A stretch of 64,000 bases of DNA. It comes from CAVRQM01 sp963838805. GTDB taxonomy: Bacteria; Pseudomonadota; Alphaproteobacteria; Acetobacterales; Acetobacteraceae. The notes below the pieces were generated by a model. The model was not told where the DNA came from. It saw only the letters and a list, made by a program, of their open reading frames with translations, and ran no database searches. Positions 48,680 to 58,132 of this stretch are shown one piece after another. The stretch is from assembly GCA_963838805.1 (NCBI GenBank), contig CAWISK010000009.1, forward strand, positions 124,001-188,000, in the 5' to 3' direction. The position numbers and the translations under genes were made by a program. Numbering within the stretch: the first letter of the stretch is position 1; every line of letters begins with the position of its first letter.

Positions 48680-49519
48680 CTACGCCAGCACGCGATGCTC
48701 CGCGACCGGCATGTCCCGCCGCACCCGCGCGGTGAGCGCCGGGTCGATTCGCGCCGTGGCCCAGCCCGGCCCGTCCGAGGCGCAGGCGACCACCTGGCCC
48801 CAGGCGTTGCAGATCAGCGAGTGACCATAGGTGTAGCGCGGACCGCCGCCGCCATCGACGTGCCGTCCGCAGGTCGCGGCGGCGGCGAACCAGCATTGCG
48901 TCTCGATCGCGCGGGCGCGGATCAGCGCCTCCCAATGGTCCTTGCCGGTCAGCAGGGTGAAGGCGGCGGGCAGCATGACCAGCTCGGCGCCGGCCTGCCG
49001 CAGGGCGCGGAACAGTTCCGGGAAGCGGATGTCGTAGCAGATCGCCAGGCCCACCCGCATTCCGTCGATCTCGCAGGCGACGACCTCGCGGCCGGGGGCG
49101 AAGGTGGCGCTCTCGCGGTAGCCGGTGCCGTCCGGGGTGGTGATGTCGAACAGATGGATCTTGCGGTAGCGGCCGATCTCCCGCCCGTCCGGGTCGAAAA
49201 CCAGCGTGGTGTTGCACAGCCGTCCGTCCGCGGCACGCTCGCCGATCGAGCCGCCATGCACGTGCAGCCGATGCGCGCGCGCGAAGCCGCGCAGGAACTC
49301 GTATGCCTCTCCGCCCGGCGCGTTCGATCCCGGCTGTGGCAGCTCCTCGGCGTTTTCGAACTTTGCGGCGCGGTCGCCGCCCAGGCAGCTCCAGACCTCC
49401 GGCAAGGAGACCAGATCAGGCCGGTCGGCGGCGATGGCGGCATCGAGCAGCTTTTGCGCCTGGGCGATATTCGCCGCCTTGTCGTGCCCCGGCTCCATCT
49501 GGATCACGCTGACCCGCAT
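48680..49519 (-). CDS. carbon-nitrogen hydrolase (nitrilase superfamily)
   Basis: 279-residue amidohydrolase. The Glu-Lys-Cys catalytic triad is visible: Glu41 (SLPEVWSCLG), Lys120 (GRYRKIHLFD) and Cys161 (AICYDIRFPEL). The sequence style (DTTPDGTGYRESATF-like region, TYGHSLICNAWGQVVA) resembles the Nit1/Nit2 group, whose members hydrolyse deaminated glutathione or omega-amides. Substrate not decided. Starts at ATG 49519. Uninterrupted. Confidence 0.9.
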   Translation of the reverse strand: MRVSVIQMEPGHDKAANIAQAQKLLDAAIAADRPDLVSLPEVWSCLGGDRAAKFENAEELPQPGSNAPGGEAYEFLRGFARAHRLHVHGGSIGERAADGRLCNTTLVFDPDGREIGRYRKIHLFDITTPDGTGYRESATFAPGREVVACEIDGMRVGLAICYDIRFPELFRALRQAGAELVMLPAAFTLLTGKDHWEALIRARAIETQCWFAAAATCGRHVDGGGGPRYTYGHSLICNAWGQVVACASDGPGWATARIDPALTARVRRDMPVAEHRVLA

Positions 49520-49599
49520 CGCGCCCTCGCTCCCTGTATGCCCGGATGGTAGCGCGCGCCGGCCGGCCGGCCAAACCGTCCCGTCAGCCCTCGCCCATT

Positions 49600-50001
49600 T
49601 CAGCCGGGACCGAAGCGTGGCTCGGCGCGCGGGGCCGGATAGCTGTCGGGCCGAGGGGCACGCACGATCCGGGTGCGCCGGGCGCGGTCGTCATCCGGCG
49701 GTGCCGGGTCGGGATAGCGCGTGACCGGCGGGATCGGCGGGCGGGACGGAACCCGGTCCCCGGACGGCAGGTCCTCGCCGATGGAAGCGGGCAGGCGCAG
49801 GCTGAGGATGCGGATCTCGCCCTGGATTTCGTCGAGCCTCGCCTCGATACCCTCGAGCCGCCCCTTCAGCCCGAACACGGAGAACGGCATCAGCAGGACC
49901 AGCAGCGCGTAGAGCAGGCAGGGGATCAGCAGCAGCGCCGGAACCCACCACGGCAGCCAGTCCGGCAGTGGCACGGTGCCCATCGCGAACGGCAGGGTCA
50001 T
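49600..50001 (-). CDS. small membrane protein with coiled coil, hypothetical
   Basis: 133 residues: a hydrophobic segment (WLPWWVPALLLIPCLLYALLVLLMPFSVFG, about residues 15-44) followed by a short coiled coil (LKGRLEGIEARLDEIQGEIRIL) and a Pro/Arg/Asp-rich disordered tail. Similar small proteins are common in Acetobacteraceae-type genomes, without known function. Starts at ATG 50001. It is divergent from phnW, with about 105 bases between. Confidence 0.65.
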   Translation of the reverse strand: MTLPFAMGTVPLPDWLPWWVPALLLIPCLLYALLVLLMPFSVFGLKGRLEGIEARLDEIQGEIRILSLRLPASIGEDLPSGDRVPSRPPIPPVTRYPDPAPPDDDRARRTRIVRAPRPDSYPAPRAEPRFGPG

Positions 50002-50107
50002 GCGGCAATCCTATCAGTGAGCCGGCGTTTTGGCATGGCCGCGGGGGTGGATTCGCGCCTGTTCCCATGTCACCTCTGCCGCATATCCGCGCGGGGAGCG
50101 ATTCTCA

Positions 50108-51235
50108 ATGCTGTTGCTGATTCCGGGGCCAGTGAGCACCCATCCCCAGGTCAGGGCGGCCATGTGCCAGGATTTCGCACCCTGGGACGATGATTTCCGC
50201 GTCCTGTGCGCGACCATCCGGAGCAAGGTGCTGGATGTGGCCGGGGTCGATGCCGCCAGCCATTCCGCCCTGCCGCTGCAAGGCTGCGGGCATTTCGCGA
50301 TGGAGGCAGCGATCCGCACGCTGGTGCCGCAGCAGGGCGGCCGGTTGCTGGTGCCGCTGACCGGCTCCTATGGCGCGCGCATGGTGCGGCTGGCGCGCGA
50401 GGCCGGACGCCAGGTGGTCGAGTTGCCCGTGGCGCCTGCCGGACCGGTCGATCCCGCCTCGGTTGCGGCCGCACTCGCCGCCGACCCGGCGATCACCCAT
50501 GTCGGCCTCGTCTATAGCGAGACCAGCTCCGGCATCATCCACGATCCCGAAGCAGTGGGAGCCGTGGTGCGCGCGGCGGGACGGCGCATGATCGTGGACG
50601 CGGTCTCCGCCTTCGGCGCCTTGCCGCTGGCGCTTGCCGCCCAGGCGGAGATCGAGGCGGCGATCTTCACCGCGAACAAATGCCTGGAGGGGATGCCCGG
50701 CCTGTCGATCACGGTCGCGCGCAACGACGCGCTGGAGCGCGCGGCCCCGGCCGGAAGCTGGAGCTTCGATCTGGGCGACGTGTACCGCCACGCGAAGGGG
50801 CCGTGGAAGGGCGCCTTCCGCTTCACGCCGCCGGCGCAGGTCGTGGCGGCGCTGGACGTGGCGCTCGATCTGCATCGGCAGGAGGGCGGCCAGCCGGCGC
50901 GGCTGGCCCGGTACACCGCCAACGCCTCGGCTCTGCATGCGGGAATGACCCGGATCGGCCTGACCCCGTACCTGCCGCGCGCGGTGCAGGGGCCGATCGT
51001 GCTGAATGTCTGCGCCCCGGACGACCCGGCCTGGTCACTGTCCGGCTTCGTCGATGCGCTGAAAGCCGAGGGCTACCTGATCAGCAATTTCTACGACACG
51101 CCGAACCCAAGCTTCCGCGTCGGCTGCATCGGCCAGGTGACGGCGCGGGATATGGAGGGCTTCACCGCTGCCGTCGATCGGGTGCTGACCCGGATGGGCG
51201 TCCGCAACCGCGCGCCGGCACGCCAGGCGGCCTGA
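50108..51235 (+). CDS. phnW: 2-aminoethylphosphonate-pyruvate aminotransferase
   Basis: 375-residue class V aminotransferase that converts 2-aminoethylphosphonate plus pyruvate to phosphonoacetaldehyde plus alanine. It begins LLLIPGPVSTHPQVRAAM, the family start; Asp164 (MIVDAVSAFG) and the PLP lysine Lys191 (FTANKCLEGMPG) are present, with NFYDTPNPSFRVGCIGQ at the end. Closely related alanine-glyoxylate-type enzymes are an alternative. No phnX, phnA or phnY is adjacent. It lies beside a bank of N-demethylating dehydrogenases on the other strand. Confidence 0.87.
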   Translation: MLLLIPGPVSTHPQVRAAMCQDFAPWDDDFRVLCATIRSKVLDVAGVDAASHSALPLQGCGHFAMEAAIRTLVPQQGGRLLVPLTGSYGARMVRLAREAGRQVVELPVAPAGPVDPASVAAALAADPAITHVGLVYSETSSGIIHDPEAVGAVVRAAGRRMIVDAVSAFGALPLALAAQAEIEAAIFTANKCLEGMPGLSITVARNDALERAAPAGSWSFDLGDVYRHAKGPWKGAFRFTPPAQVVAALDVALDLHRQEGGQPARLARYTANASALHAGMTRIGLTPYLPRAVQGPIVLNVCAPDDPAWSLSGFVDALKAEGYLISNFYDTPNPSFRVGCIGQVTARDMEGFTAAVDRVLTRMGVRNRAPARQAA

Positions 51236-51246
51236 CGTCCGGCGGC

Positions 51247-51411
51247 TCAGTCGTGCGGCAGCAGCGCCAACAAGGCGGCGGGCAGCGGATCGTCCTCGAC
51301 GTGGCGGTACTGTTCGGCGAGGGAATGCCGTAGCCACGCCTCGAAGCCCTTGCGGGCATCGCCGTCATCAGGCGCGAAGTCGCGGCTCGCGCGGGCAGTG
51401 CACCGGGTCAT
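51247..51411 (-). CDS. NepR-like small anti-sigma factor, putative
   Basis: A 54-residue frame starting at ATG 51411. Its C-terminal half, FEAWLRHSLAEQYRHVEDDP then LPAALLALL, fits the short NepR pattern (LR..Y..V..EP.P..LL.LL), the antagonist of ECF sigma factors in the alphaproteobacterial general stress response. phyR and the sigma gene, the usual neighbours, are absent. It lies just downstream of phnW on the opposite strand and is only moderately supported because it is so short. Confidence 0.5.
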   Translation of the reverse strand: MTRCTARASRDFAPDDGDARKGFEAWLRHSLAEQYRHVEDDPLPAALLALLPHD

Positions 51412-51491
51412 GCCGCCTCAAGACACGACGGCGGCGCACGGTTGCGCGGCCGACGCCCCGTATCACGCATGCGTGCTGCGACATGATGCAA

Positions 51492-53935
51492 TCAGGCAGC
51501 AATCCGTTCGCCAGCCGGATCGTAGAACGGCGACAGTGACACCGCGGCGCCGATGCGGCGGCCGTCGAGTTCCACCTCGTAGCGGCCCGTTCCGCACGAA
51601 GGCGGCGGAGATCGGCTCGGACGCAGCCAATCCAGCCCAGCCCCACCGCGGCGCCCAGCGTATGGCCGAACATGCCGCTGCTGACGCGCCCGATTCGTTC
51701 GCCGTCACGCCAGATCGGCTCGTCGTGGAACAGCATCGCCTCCGGATCGTCGAGCCGGAGCTGGATCAGCCGCCGCAAGACACCCTCCTGACGCTGGCGC
51801 AGCAGAGCTCTCTGGCCGATCCACTCACGCGCCTTGTTCCAGGCGACGGTAAAGCCCAGCCCCGCCTCCAGCGGCGTGGTGTCGGTGTCGATGTCGTGGC
51901 CCCAATGGCGATAGGCCTTTTCCAGCCGCAGGCTGTTGAGCGCGTGATAACCGGCGAGCCGCAGTCCGTGTGCGCGGCCCGCCTCCAGCAGGCGGTCGAA
52001 CACGTGCGGCGCGAACTCCGTGGCCACATAGAGTTCCCAACCCAGCTCGCCCACATAGGTGATGCGCGTGGCGCGCACGCGGGCGAAACCCAGCTCGATC
52101 TCGCGGCTGCTGCGGAACGGAAAGCCGGCATTGCTCACATCGTCCGGTGTCACCGAGGCCAGCACATCGCGCGCGCGCGGTCCCATCAGTCCGAGCACGG
52201 CATAGGCGGATGTGACATCGGCGACCGAGCAATGTGCTTCCTCCGGGATCGAGGCGCGCAGATGGTGCAGGTCGTGGTGGTGAGAGGCGGCGCTGGTGAC
52301 GACGAGGTATTCGCGCGCGTCCTGTGCGCGTGATGGTGACATCCGCCTCGATGCCGCCGCGCTCGTTCAGCCATTGCGTATAGACGACGCGGCCCACCGG
52401 CACGTCGAGTTCAGAGGTGCTGATGCGGTTCAGGATCGCGGTCGCATCGCTGCCCTGTACCAGGAACTTGGCGAAGCTCGATTGATCGAACAGGCCGGCG
52501 GCGTTTCGCACCGCGCGTATGTTCCTCCCCCGATGCGGCATGCCAGTTCTGCCGCCCCCAGGCATATTCATAGGCGGCTTCCTCGCCCGGTCGCGCGAAG
52601 AAATTGGCGCGCTCCCAGCCGGCGGTCTCGCCGAAGCAGGCGCGATGATGGGTCAGCCGGTCATGCAGGATCGAGCGCCGCGCGCCGCGCGCCGTCTCCG
52701 GCTGGCGGTGCGGCCAGTGCATCGCGTAGAGCAGGCCGAGCGATTCGGTCGTGCGCTCGCGCAGATAGGCCCGATTGGCCTGGAACGGCGCGAAGCGGCT
52801 GATGTCCACGTCCCAGAGATCCATCCCCGGCGTGCCATCGACGATCCAGTCGGCGATCGCCCGCCCCGCACCGCCCGCCGACTGGATGCCGGTCGAGTTG
52901 AAGCCGGCGGCGACGAACAGGCCGGGCAGTTCCGGGGCCGGTCCCAGCATGTAGCGCACATCCGGCGTGAAGCTTTCGGGTCCGTTGAAGAACAGCTTGA
53001 TGCCCGCACCTTCCAGGATCGGGACGCGGCGCACGGCGGCGTCAAGCAGCGGCGCGAAATGGTCCACGTCCTCGGCGAACTGGTCGAAGCAGAAATCCTC
53101 CGGGATGCCGTCCGTGCCCCAGGGCTTCGCTACCGGCTCGAAGCAGCCGATCAGCAGCTTGCCCGCGTCCTCCTTGATGTAGATGCAGTGGTCGGGGTCG
53201 CGCAGCACCGGCAGTTGCGGCAGGCCTTCGATCGGTTCGGTGACGACGTAGAAATGCTCGGCCGCGTGCAGCGGCACGACCACGCCCTCGGCGGCGGCGA
53301 AGTCGCGGCTCCACATGCCGCCCGTCAGCACGACCGTCTGCGCCTGCACGTCACCCTGCGTCGTGACGACACCGGAGGCGCGATTATTCTCGCGCAACAG
53401 GCCCGTCACCTTCACGCCCTCGATGATGCGGGCACCGTGCGACCGCGCCGCCGCGGCCAGCGCCTGCGTGGTATCGACCGGATCGGTCTGGCCGTCGGTC
53501 GGCAGGAACACGCCGCCTTCGACACCGTCCAGATTGAGCAGCGGATATTTCTGCTTGATCTGCGCCGGCGTCAGCACCTCGACCGGCAGGCCGAACGAGG
53601 CGGCCATGCTAGGCCTGATGCCGCAACTCGATCAGGCGCGCGGGCGAGGAGGCAAGACTGATCGAGCCGGTGCGGCGATAGCCGGTCTCGCGTCCCGCTT
53701 CGTGCTTCAGATTTTCGTAGAGTTCGGCCGAATACTGCGCGAGCCGGGTCATGTTCAGCGTCGCGCGCAGCTGCCCGACCAGCCCCGCCGCGTGCCAGGT
53801 GGTGCCGCAGGTCAGTTGCCGCCGCTCCAGCAGCAGCACCTCCACGCCCCGCCGGGCAAGATGATAGGCGACGCTGCATCCGGCGATGCCGCCGCCGATG
53901 ACGACGACCTCCGCGCGTTCCGGCAATTCAGGCAT
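51492..53935 (-). CDS. dimethylglycine/sarcosine dehydrogenase-like FAD protein with GcvT domain (about five frameshifts)
   Basis: About 810-residue flavoprotein. The N-terminal Rossmann motif VVVIGGGIAGCSVAYHLARRG is followed by GTTWHAAGLVGQLR, the histidyl-flavin region of this family, then a DAO domain (LLNLDGVEGGVFLPTDGQTDP; NGPESFTPDVRYMLGPAPELPG). The C-terminal half is an aminomethyltransferase (GcvT) fold: FDQSSFAKFLVQG, YTQWLNERGGIEADVTITR, GLMGPRARDVLA, ITYVGELGWELYV. Breaks near 53610, 52530, 52330, 51625 and 51590 all advance the frame by one; the natural stop is 51492-51494. Removes N-methyl groups onto tetrahydrofolate in known members. Confidence 0.85.
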
Positions 53936-55523
53936 GAGTCTTGATCCTCCGGTCGCGCAGGATTTCCCGCGCTGCGTTGTGGCCGCAGACGCCGCCCACG
54001 CCGCCGCCCGGATGCGCCGACGCGCCGCATTGGTAGAGACCCTTGATCGGGCTGCGGTAGTCAGCGAAGTGCGGTGCCGGGCGCGCCCAGAACAATTGAT
54101 CGACGTTCAATTCGCCATGAAAGATGTGGCCGTGCGGGCTGCCGATCGCCGCCTCGATATCCGGGGGCGTCAGCACCTGCATGCCGATGATGCCGTCGGA
54201 AAAACCGGGCGCCACCTCGTCCAGCGTGGCGAGTGCGGTGCGCGCCAGCTCGTCGCGGCGCGTCTCCCAATTGCCCTCGGCCAGCGTGTAGGGCGCGTGG
54301 CCGCCGAACAGGTGCAACACGTGCTTGCCGGGCGGCGCCACCGTATCATCGACGAAGCTGGGAGCCACCGGGGTCAGGAACGGATGGCGCGAGAAATCGC
54401 CCCATTTGGCATCGTCATAGGCGCGTTCGAGATATTCGACCGTGGGTGCGACATGCGCGTAGGTCGGATAGGCGAAGCCGCATGTGGCTGCGTCGAACGC
54501 GGTGTATTGCGGCAGGCGCTCGCAGGCGATGTTGATCTTGAAGGCGGAACTCATGGTGCGATAGCCGCGCACGTCGCGCACGAAATCCGCGGGCAGCAGC
54601 CGCTCCGGCAGGAATTTCAGGAAGGTGAGCTTGGCGCTGACATTGCTGGCGACGATCGGCGCCGCGATGCGGCTGCCGTCCGCCAGCGTCACGCCGACCG
54701 CTCGCCCGTCGCGCGTGTCGATGCCGACCACCTCCGCCTCGGTGCGGATTTCCAGGCCGTAATTGCGTCCGGCCGCCGCGATCGCCTGCGTGATCGTGCC
54801 CATGCCTCCGCGCACGAAACCCCAGCCGCCGGCGCCGGCGTGCTCGCCCATGACGTGGTGCATGATGACATAGGCCGAGCCGGGCGTGCGCGGCCCGGCG
54901 AAGGTGCCGATCCCCGCATAGTACGCCAGTACCGCCTTGACGTGCGTGCTCTCGAACCATTCGGAGAGGTAGTCGTCGGCACTCATCGTCAGCAGGTCGA
55001 TCAGCCGGAACAGCTTGCCGCCGACGCTGCGGTACTTCCACAGGAAGCCGGCGGTCTCGCGGAAGGCGCGCCAGGTGCGGCAGGACGGATCGGGCGGGGT
55101 TTCCAGCAGCAGTTTCCGGACGATCTTCGCCGAATCCATCAGGTAGGCGTCGAACTCCGGATAGATCGCCGCATCCTTGGCCGAGAAGCGGGCGAAGCTC
55201 GCCTGCGTGCGCGCCATGTCCTCGCAGAACAGGATGTGGTCGCCATCCGGCAGCGGGCTGAACATGTCCGATGCCGGCAGCACCTCGAACCCGTGCCGGT
55301 GCAGATCGAGATCGCGGATCACCTTCGGATGCAGCAGGCTCATCAAATAGCTGAAGGTCGAGAAGGTGAAGCCCGGCACGGTCTGTTCGCTGACCGCGGC
55401 ACCGCCGATCAGGTGGCGGCGTTCCAGGATCAGCGTGCGCAGCCCGGCGCGGGCAAGATAGGCGCCGCAGACCAGCCCGTTATGGCCGCCGCCGATGATG
55501 ACGGCGTCGTAGGAGTCAGTCAT
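53928..55523 (-). CDS. CrtI/PYROXD2-like FAD-dependent oxidoreductase
   Basis: 531-residue flavoprotein of the phytoene-desaturase-like superfamily. Dinucleotide motif DAVIIGGGHNGLVCGAYLARAGL at the N-terminus, RRHLIGGAAVSEQTVPGF after it, and the C-terminal FAD block GLYQCGASAHPGGGVGGVCGHNAA. Not a carotenoid gene by context: no crtB or crtE is nearby, and it is sandwiched between two dimethylglycine-dehydrogenase-like genes, overlapping both by a few bases. Substrate unknown; amine oxidation is inferred from company. Confidence 0.85.
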   Translation of the reverse strand: MTDSYDAVIIGGGHNGLVCGAYLARAGLRTLILERRHLIGGAAVSEQTVPGFTFSTFSYLMSLLHPKVIRDLDLHRHGFEVLPASDMFSPLPDGDHILFCEDMARTQASFARFSAKDAAIYPEFDAYLMDSAKIVRKLLLETPPDPSCRTWRAFRETAGFLWKYRSVGGKLFRLIDLLTMSADDYLSEWFESTHVKAVLAYYAGIGTFAGPRTPGSAYVIMHHVMGEHAGAGGWGFVRGGMGTITQAIAAAGRNYGLEIRTEAEVVGIDTRDGRAVGVTLADGSRIAAPIVASNVSAKLTFLKFLPERLLPADFVRDVRGYRTMSSAFKINIACERLPQYTAFDAATCGFAYPTYAHVAPTVEYLERAYDDAKWGDFSRHPFLTPVAPSFVDDTVAPPGKHVLHLFGGHAPYTLAEGNWETRRDELARTALATLDEVAPGFSDGIIGMQVLTPPDIEAAIGSPHGHIFHGELNVDQLFWARPAPHFADYRSPIKGLYQCGASAHPGGGVGGVCGHNAAREILRDRRIKTHA

Positions 55524-57946
55524 GCGCGCAGCCTTGCATTGTCCGCGTCGTAGAGCGGCTCGCGGGCCACGGTGGCGGCGCGCCTGTCGCCTAGCACGTC
55601 CACCGCGAGCCGGGTGCCGGGTGCCGCACTCGTAGCGGTCACATAGGCGAGTGCCACGCTGCGCCCGAGGGTGAAACTCCAACCCCCGGAGGTCACGATG
55701 CCGACGCGTGCGCCATTCGCGAACACGCTGGCCAGCGCCGGCGCGTCGGCGTCGCCCGGCTCGTCGAGCAGCAGCGGCACCATGCGCCGCGCCGGTCCCT
55801 GCTGCCGTTCCCGCAGCACGGCGGCGCGGCCGACGAAATCGCTCTTGGAGAAATCCACGAAACGGTCCAGCGACGCTTCGAGCGGCGAATAGCCGGATTC
55901 CAGATCGGTCTTCCAGCCGCGATAGCATTTGTCGAGGCGCATGCTGTCCACGGCGTAGATGCCGAAATCGGCAATGCCATGCGGGGCGCCTGCCTCCCAC
56001 AGCGCATCGTACAGGGCGGGCAGGGCGGAGACGGGCGCGTGCAGTTCCCAGCCGAGTTCGCCCACATAGTTGATGCGCAGCGCCATGAGGCGGATGCCGG
56101 CCACGACGATTTCGCGCACAGCGCGCCAGGGAAAGGCGGTATTGGACAGGTCGGCATCCGTCGCGCGCGCCAGCACGTCGCGCGCCCGAGGGCCGGCCAG
56201 GACCAGAGTGCCCAACTCCGCACTCGCTTCGCTCAGCGAGACGGAGCCATCGTCCGGCAGGGGCGCGCGCAGCACGTCCTCGTCGTGCTGTGCCGCACTC
56301 GCGGCACAGCACAGATAGAAGCGGTCGGCTGCCAGCCGGCTGATCGTGAACTCGCTCAGGACGCGTCCGCGCGGATCGAGAGCATAGGCGAGGCCCACGC
56401 GGCCCACCGCCGGCAGGCGCGAGCATACCAGGCGATCAAGCCAGGCGGCGGCGCCCGCGCCGTCCGCAAAGAACTTGGTAAATCCGGGCAGGTCGAGGAT
56501 GCCGACGCGCTGGCGAACCGCCGCGACCTCCCGCCCCACCGCGTCGAACCACACGCGGGCGCGGCGAAAGGTGAGCGTGTCCTCGCCGGGCTGTTCCGGT
56601 CCGGCGCCGAACCAGGTCGGCCGCTCCCAGCCGCCGCGCGCGCCGAAGCGTGCGCCCTTCGCGCGCAGCAGGTGATGCAACGGCGACGTGGCGAGCGGTC
56701 GCCCGGCCGGCCGCTCCTCGTTCGGGAAGGCGGGGGCGTATTCGTTCTGATAGACCTCGACTGCCTTCGCTTCCGTATAGGTCTGCGTGGCCCACGGTCC
56801 GAAGCGGCGCGGATCGAGCGCCCACAGATCCCATTCCGGGGCACCGTCGATCACCCATTCGGCCAGCGCCTTGCCGGCCCCGCCCGCCTGGGCGATGCCA
56901 AAACTGAATGTGTTCGCATGAAAAAAATTATGCAGGCCATGCGCCGGCCCGACATACGGATTGCCGTCCGGCGAGTATGGGATCGGCCCGTTCACCACGC
57001 GCCGCACCCCGGCCGTCGCGAGCGCCGGCACGCGCGCGCAGGCGGCTTCGATATAGCGCTCCAGCCGGCCCAGATCGTCGTCCCACAGCCGGTGCGCGAA
57101 ATCCTCGGGCAGCCCGTCCAGCCACATCGGCGTGGCCTGCCACTCATAGGGGCCGAGGATGAAGCCGTGCCCTTCCTGGCGCAGGTAGTATGACACGTCG
57201 GGGTCACGCAGCAGCGGCAGCCGCGCGGCGCGCGCGCGCAGTTCCGGTGATTCCTCGGTGACGAGGTACTGATGTGACATCGAGATGACGGGCAGCGTCT
57301 GGCCGAGCAGCGCCATCACCTCGCCCGCGCGATAGCCGGCTGCGTTGATCACGATCTCGGCTGTCACCTCGCCGCGCGTCGTATCGAGCTGCCACTCTCC
57401 ATCGGGGCGCGGGCGCAGGCCGGTGACCTTGGTGAAGCGGCGGATGCGGGCACCGAGGTCGCGCGCGCCCTTGGCCAGTGCCTGCGTCAACTGTGCCGGG
57501 TCGATGTCGCCGTCCTGCGGATCCCAGAGCGCGCCGAGCAGCCCGTCCGTCTCGCACAGCGGATAGCGCCCGCGCAGCGCGTCCGGGGTGAGCAGGTCGT
57601 ACTCGAGCCCCTGCGCCTGCGCCATGCCGAGAACGTGCCGGAACTCGTCCATGCGCTCCGGCGTGTGCGCAAGGCGGACCGAGCCGGTGACGTGATAGTT
57701 GATGGGGTAGTCCACGGTTGCCGCCAGATCGCGATACAGCGCGGCGGAATAGGCTTGCAGCCGCATCGTCGCCCAGCCGGTCGAGAAGGTCGGGCAGTTG
57801 CCGGCCGCGTGCCAGGTCGAGCCGCTGGTCAGTTCGTCCTGTTCCAGCAGCAGCGCGTCGGTCCAGCCGCGCCGGGCCAGGTGGTAGAGCGCGCTGCATC
57901 CGACCGCACCCCCACCGATGATCGCGACCCGGACGTGTTCGGTCAT
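55520..57946 (-). CDS. dimethylglycine/sarcosine dehydrogenase-like FAD protein with GcvT domain
   Basis: Uninterrupted 808-residue paralogue of the protein encoded at 51492-53935. FAD motif RVAIIGGGAVGCSALYHLARRG; flavin-attachment region SGSTWHAAGNCPTF; DAO part with VNGPIPYSPDGNPYVGPAHGL. The C-terminal GcvT-like half begins near AKGARFGARGGWERPTWF and includes LVLAGPRARDVLA, INYVGELGWELHAPVS and SGYSPLEASLDRFVDF. Members oxidise N-methyl groups and hand them to folate. First gene of a three-gene minus-strand operon; ATG 57946 faces the divergent ABC transporter across 186 bases. Confidence 0.9.
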   Translation of the reverse strand: MTEHVRVAIIGGGAVGCSALYHLARRGWTDALLLEQDELTSGSTWHAAGNCPTFSTGWATMRLQAYSAALYRDLAATVDYPINYHVTGSVRLAHTPERMDEFRHVLGMAQAQGLEYDLLTPDALRGRYPLCETDGLLGALWDPQDGDIDPAQLTQALAKGARDLGARIRRFTKVTGLRPRPDGEWQLDTTRGEVTAEIVINAAGYRAGEVMALLGQTLPVISMSHQYLVTEESPELRARAARLPLLRDPDVSYYLRQEGHGFILGPYEWQATPMWLDGLPEDFAHRLWDDDLGRLERYIEAACARVPALATAGVRRVVNGPIPYSPDGNPYVGPAHGLHNFFHANTFSFGIAQAGGAGKALAEWVIDGAPEWDLWALDPRRFGPWATQTYTEAKAVEVYQNEYAPAFPNEERPAGRPLATSPLHHLLRAKGARFGARGGWERPTWFGAGPEQPGEDTLTFRRARVWFDAVGREVAAVRQRVGILDLPGFTKFFADGAGAAAWLDRLVCSRLPAVGRVGLAYALDPRGRVLSEFTISRLAADRFYLCCAASAAQHDEDVLRAPLPDDGSVSLSEASAELGTLVLAGPRARDVLARATDADLSNTAFPWRAVREIVVAGIRLMALRINYVGELGWELHAPVSALPALYDALWEAGAPHGIADFGIYAVDSMRLDKCYRGWKTDLESGYSPLEASLDRFVDFSKSDFVGRAAVLRERQQGPARRMVPLLLDEPGDADAPALASVFANGARVGIVTSGGWSFTLGRSVALAYVTATSAAPGTRLAVDVLGDRRAATVAREPLYDADNARLRA

Positions 57947-58132
57947 GCTGCCCCCGTAAGCCCGGTCGCAGGCTCGCCCGACCGTCCTTGTGCGTCAACA
58001 GAGGTGCCGGCGCGACGGGGCCATCCCAGTCAATTCACTTCCTGTTGACAGCGGCCGATAACGGTCGCGATGATCGCGGCAATCCGTGCCGGCGCGTCCC
58101 GGCAGAAGCTTACTGGCATGAGGCAACCCCCG

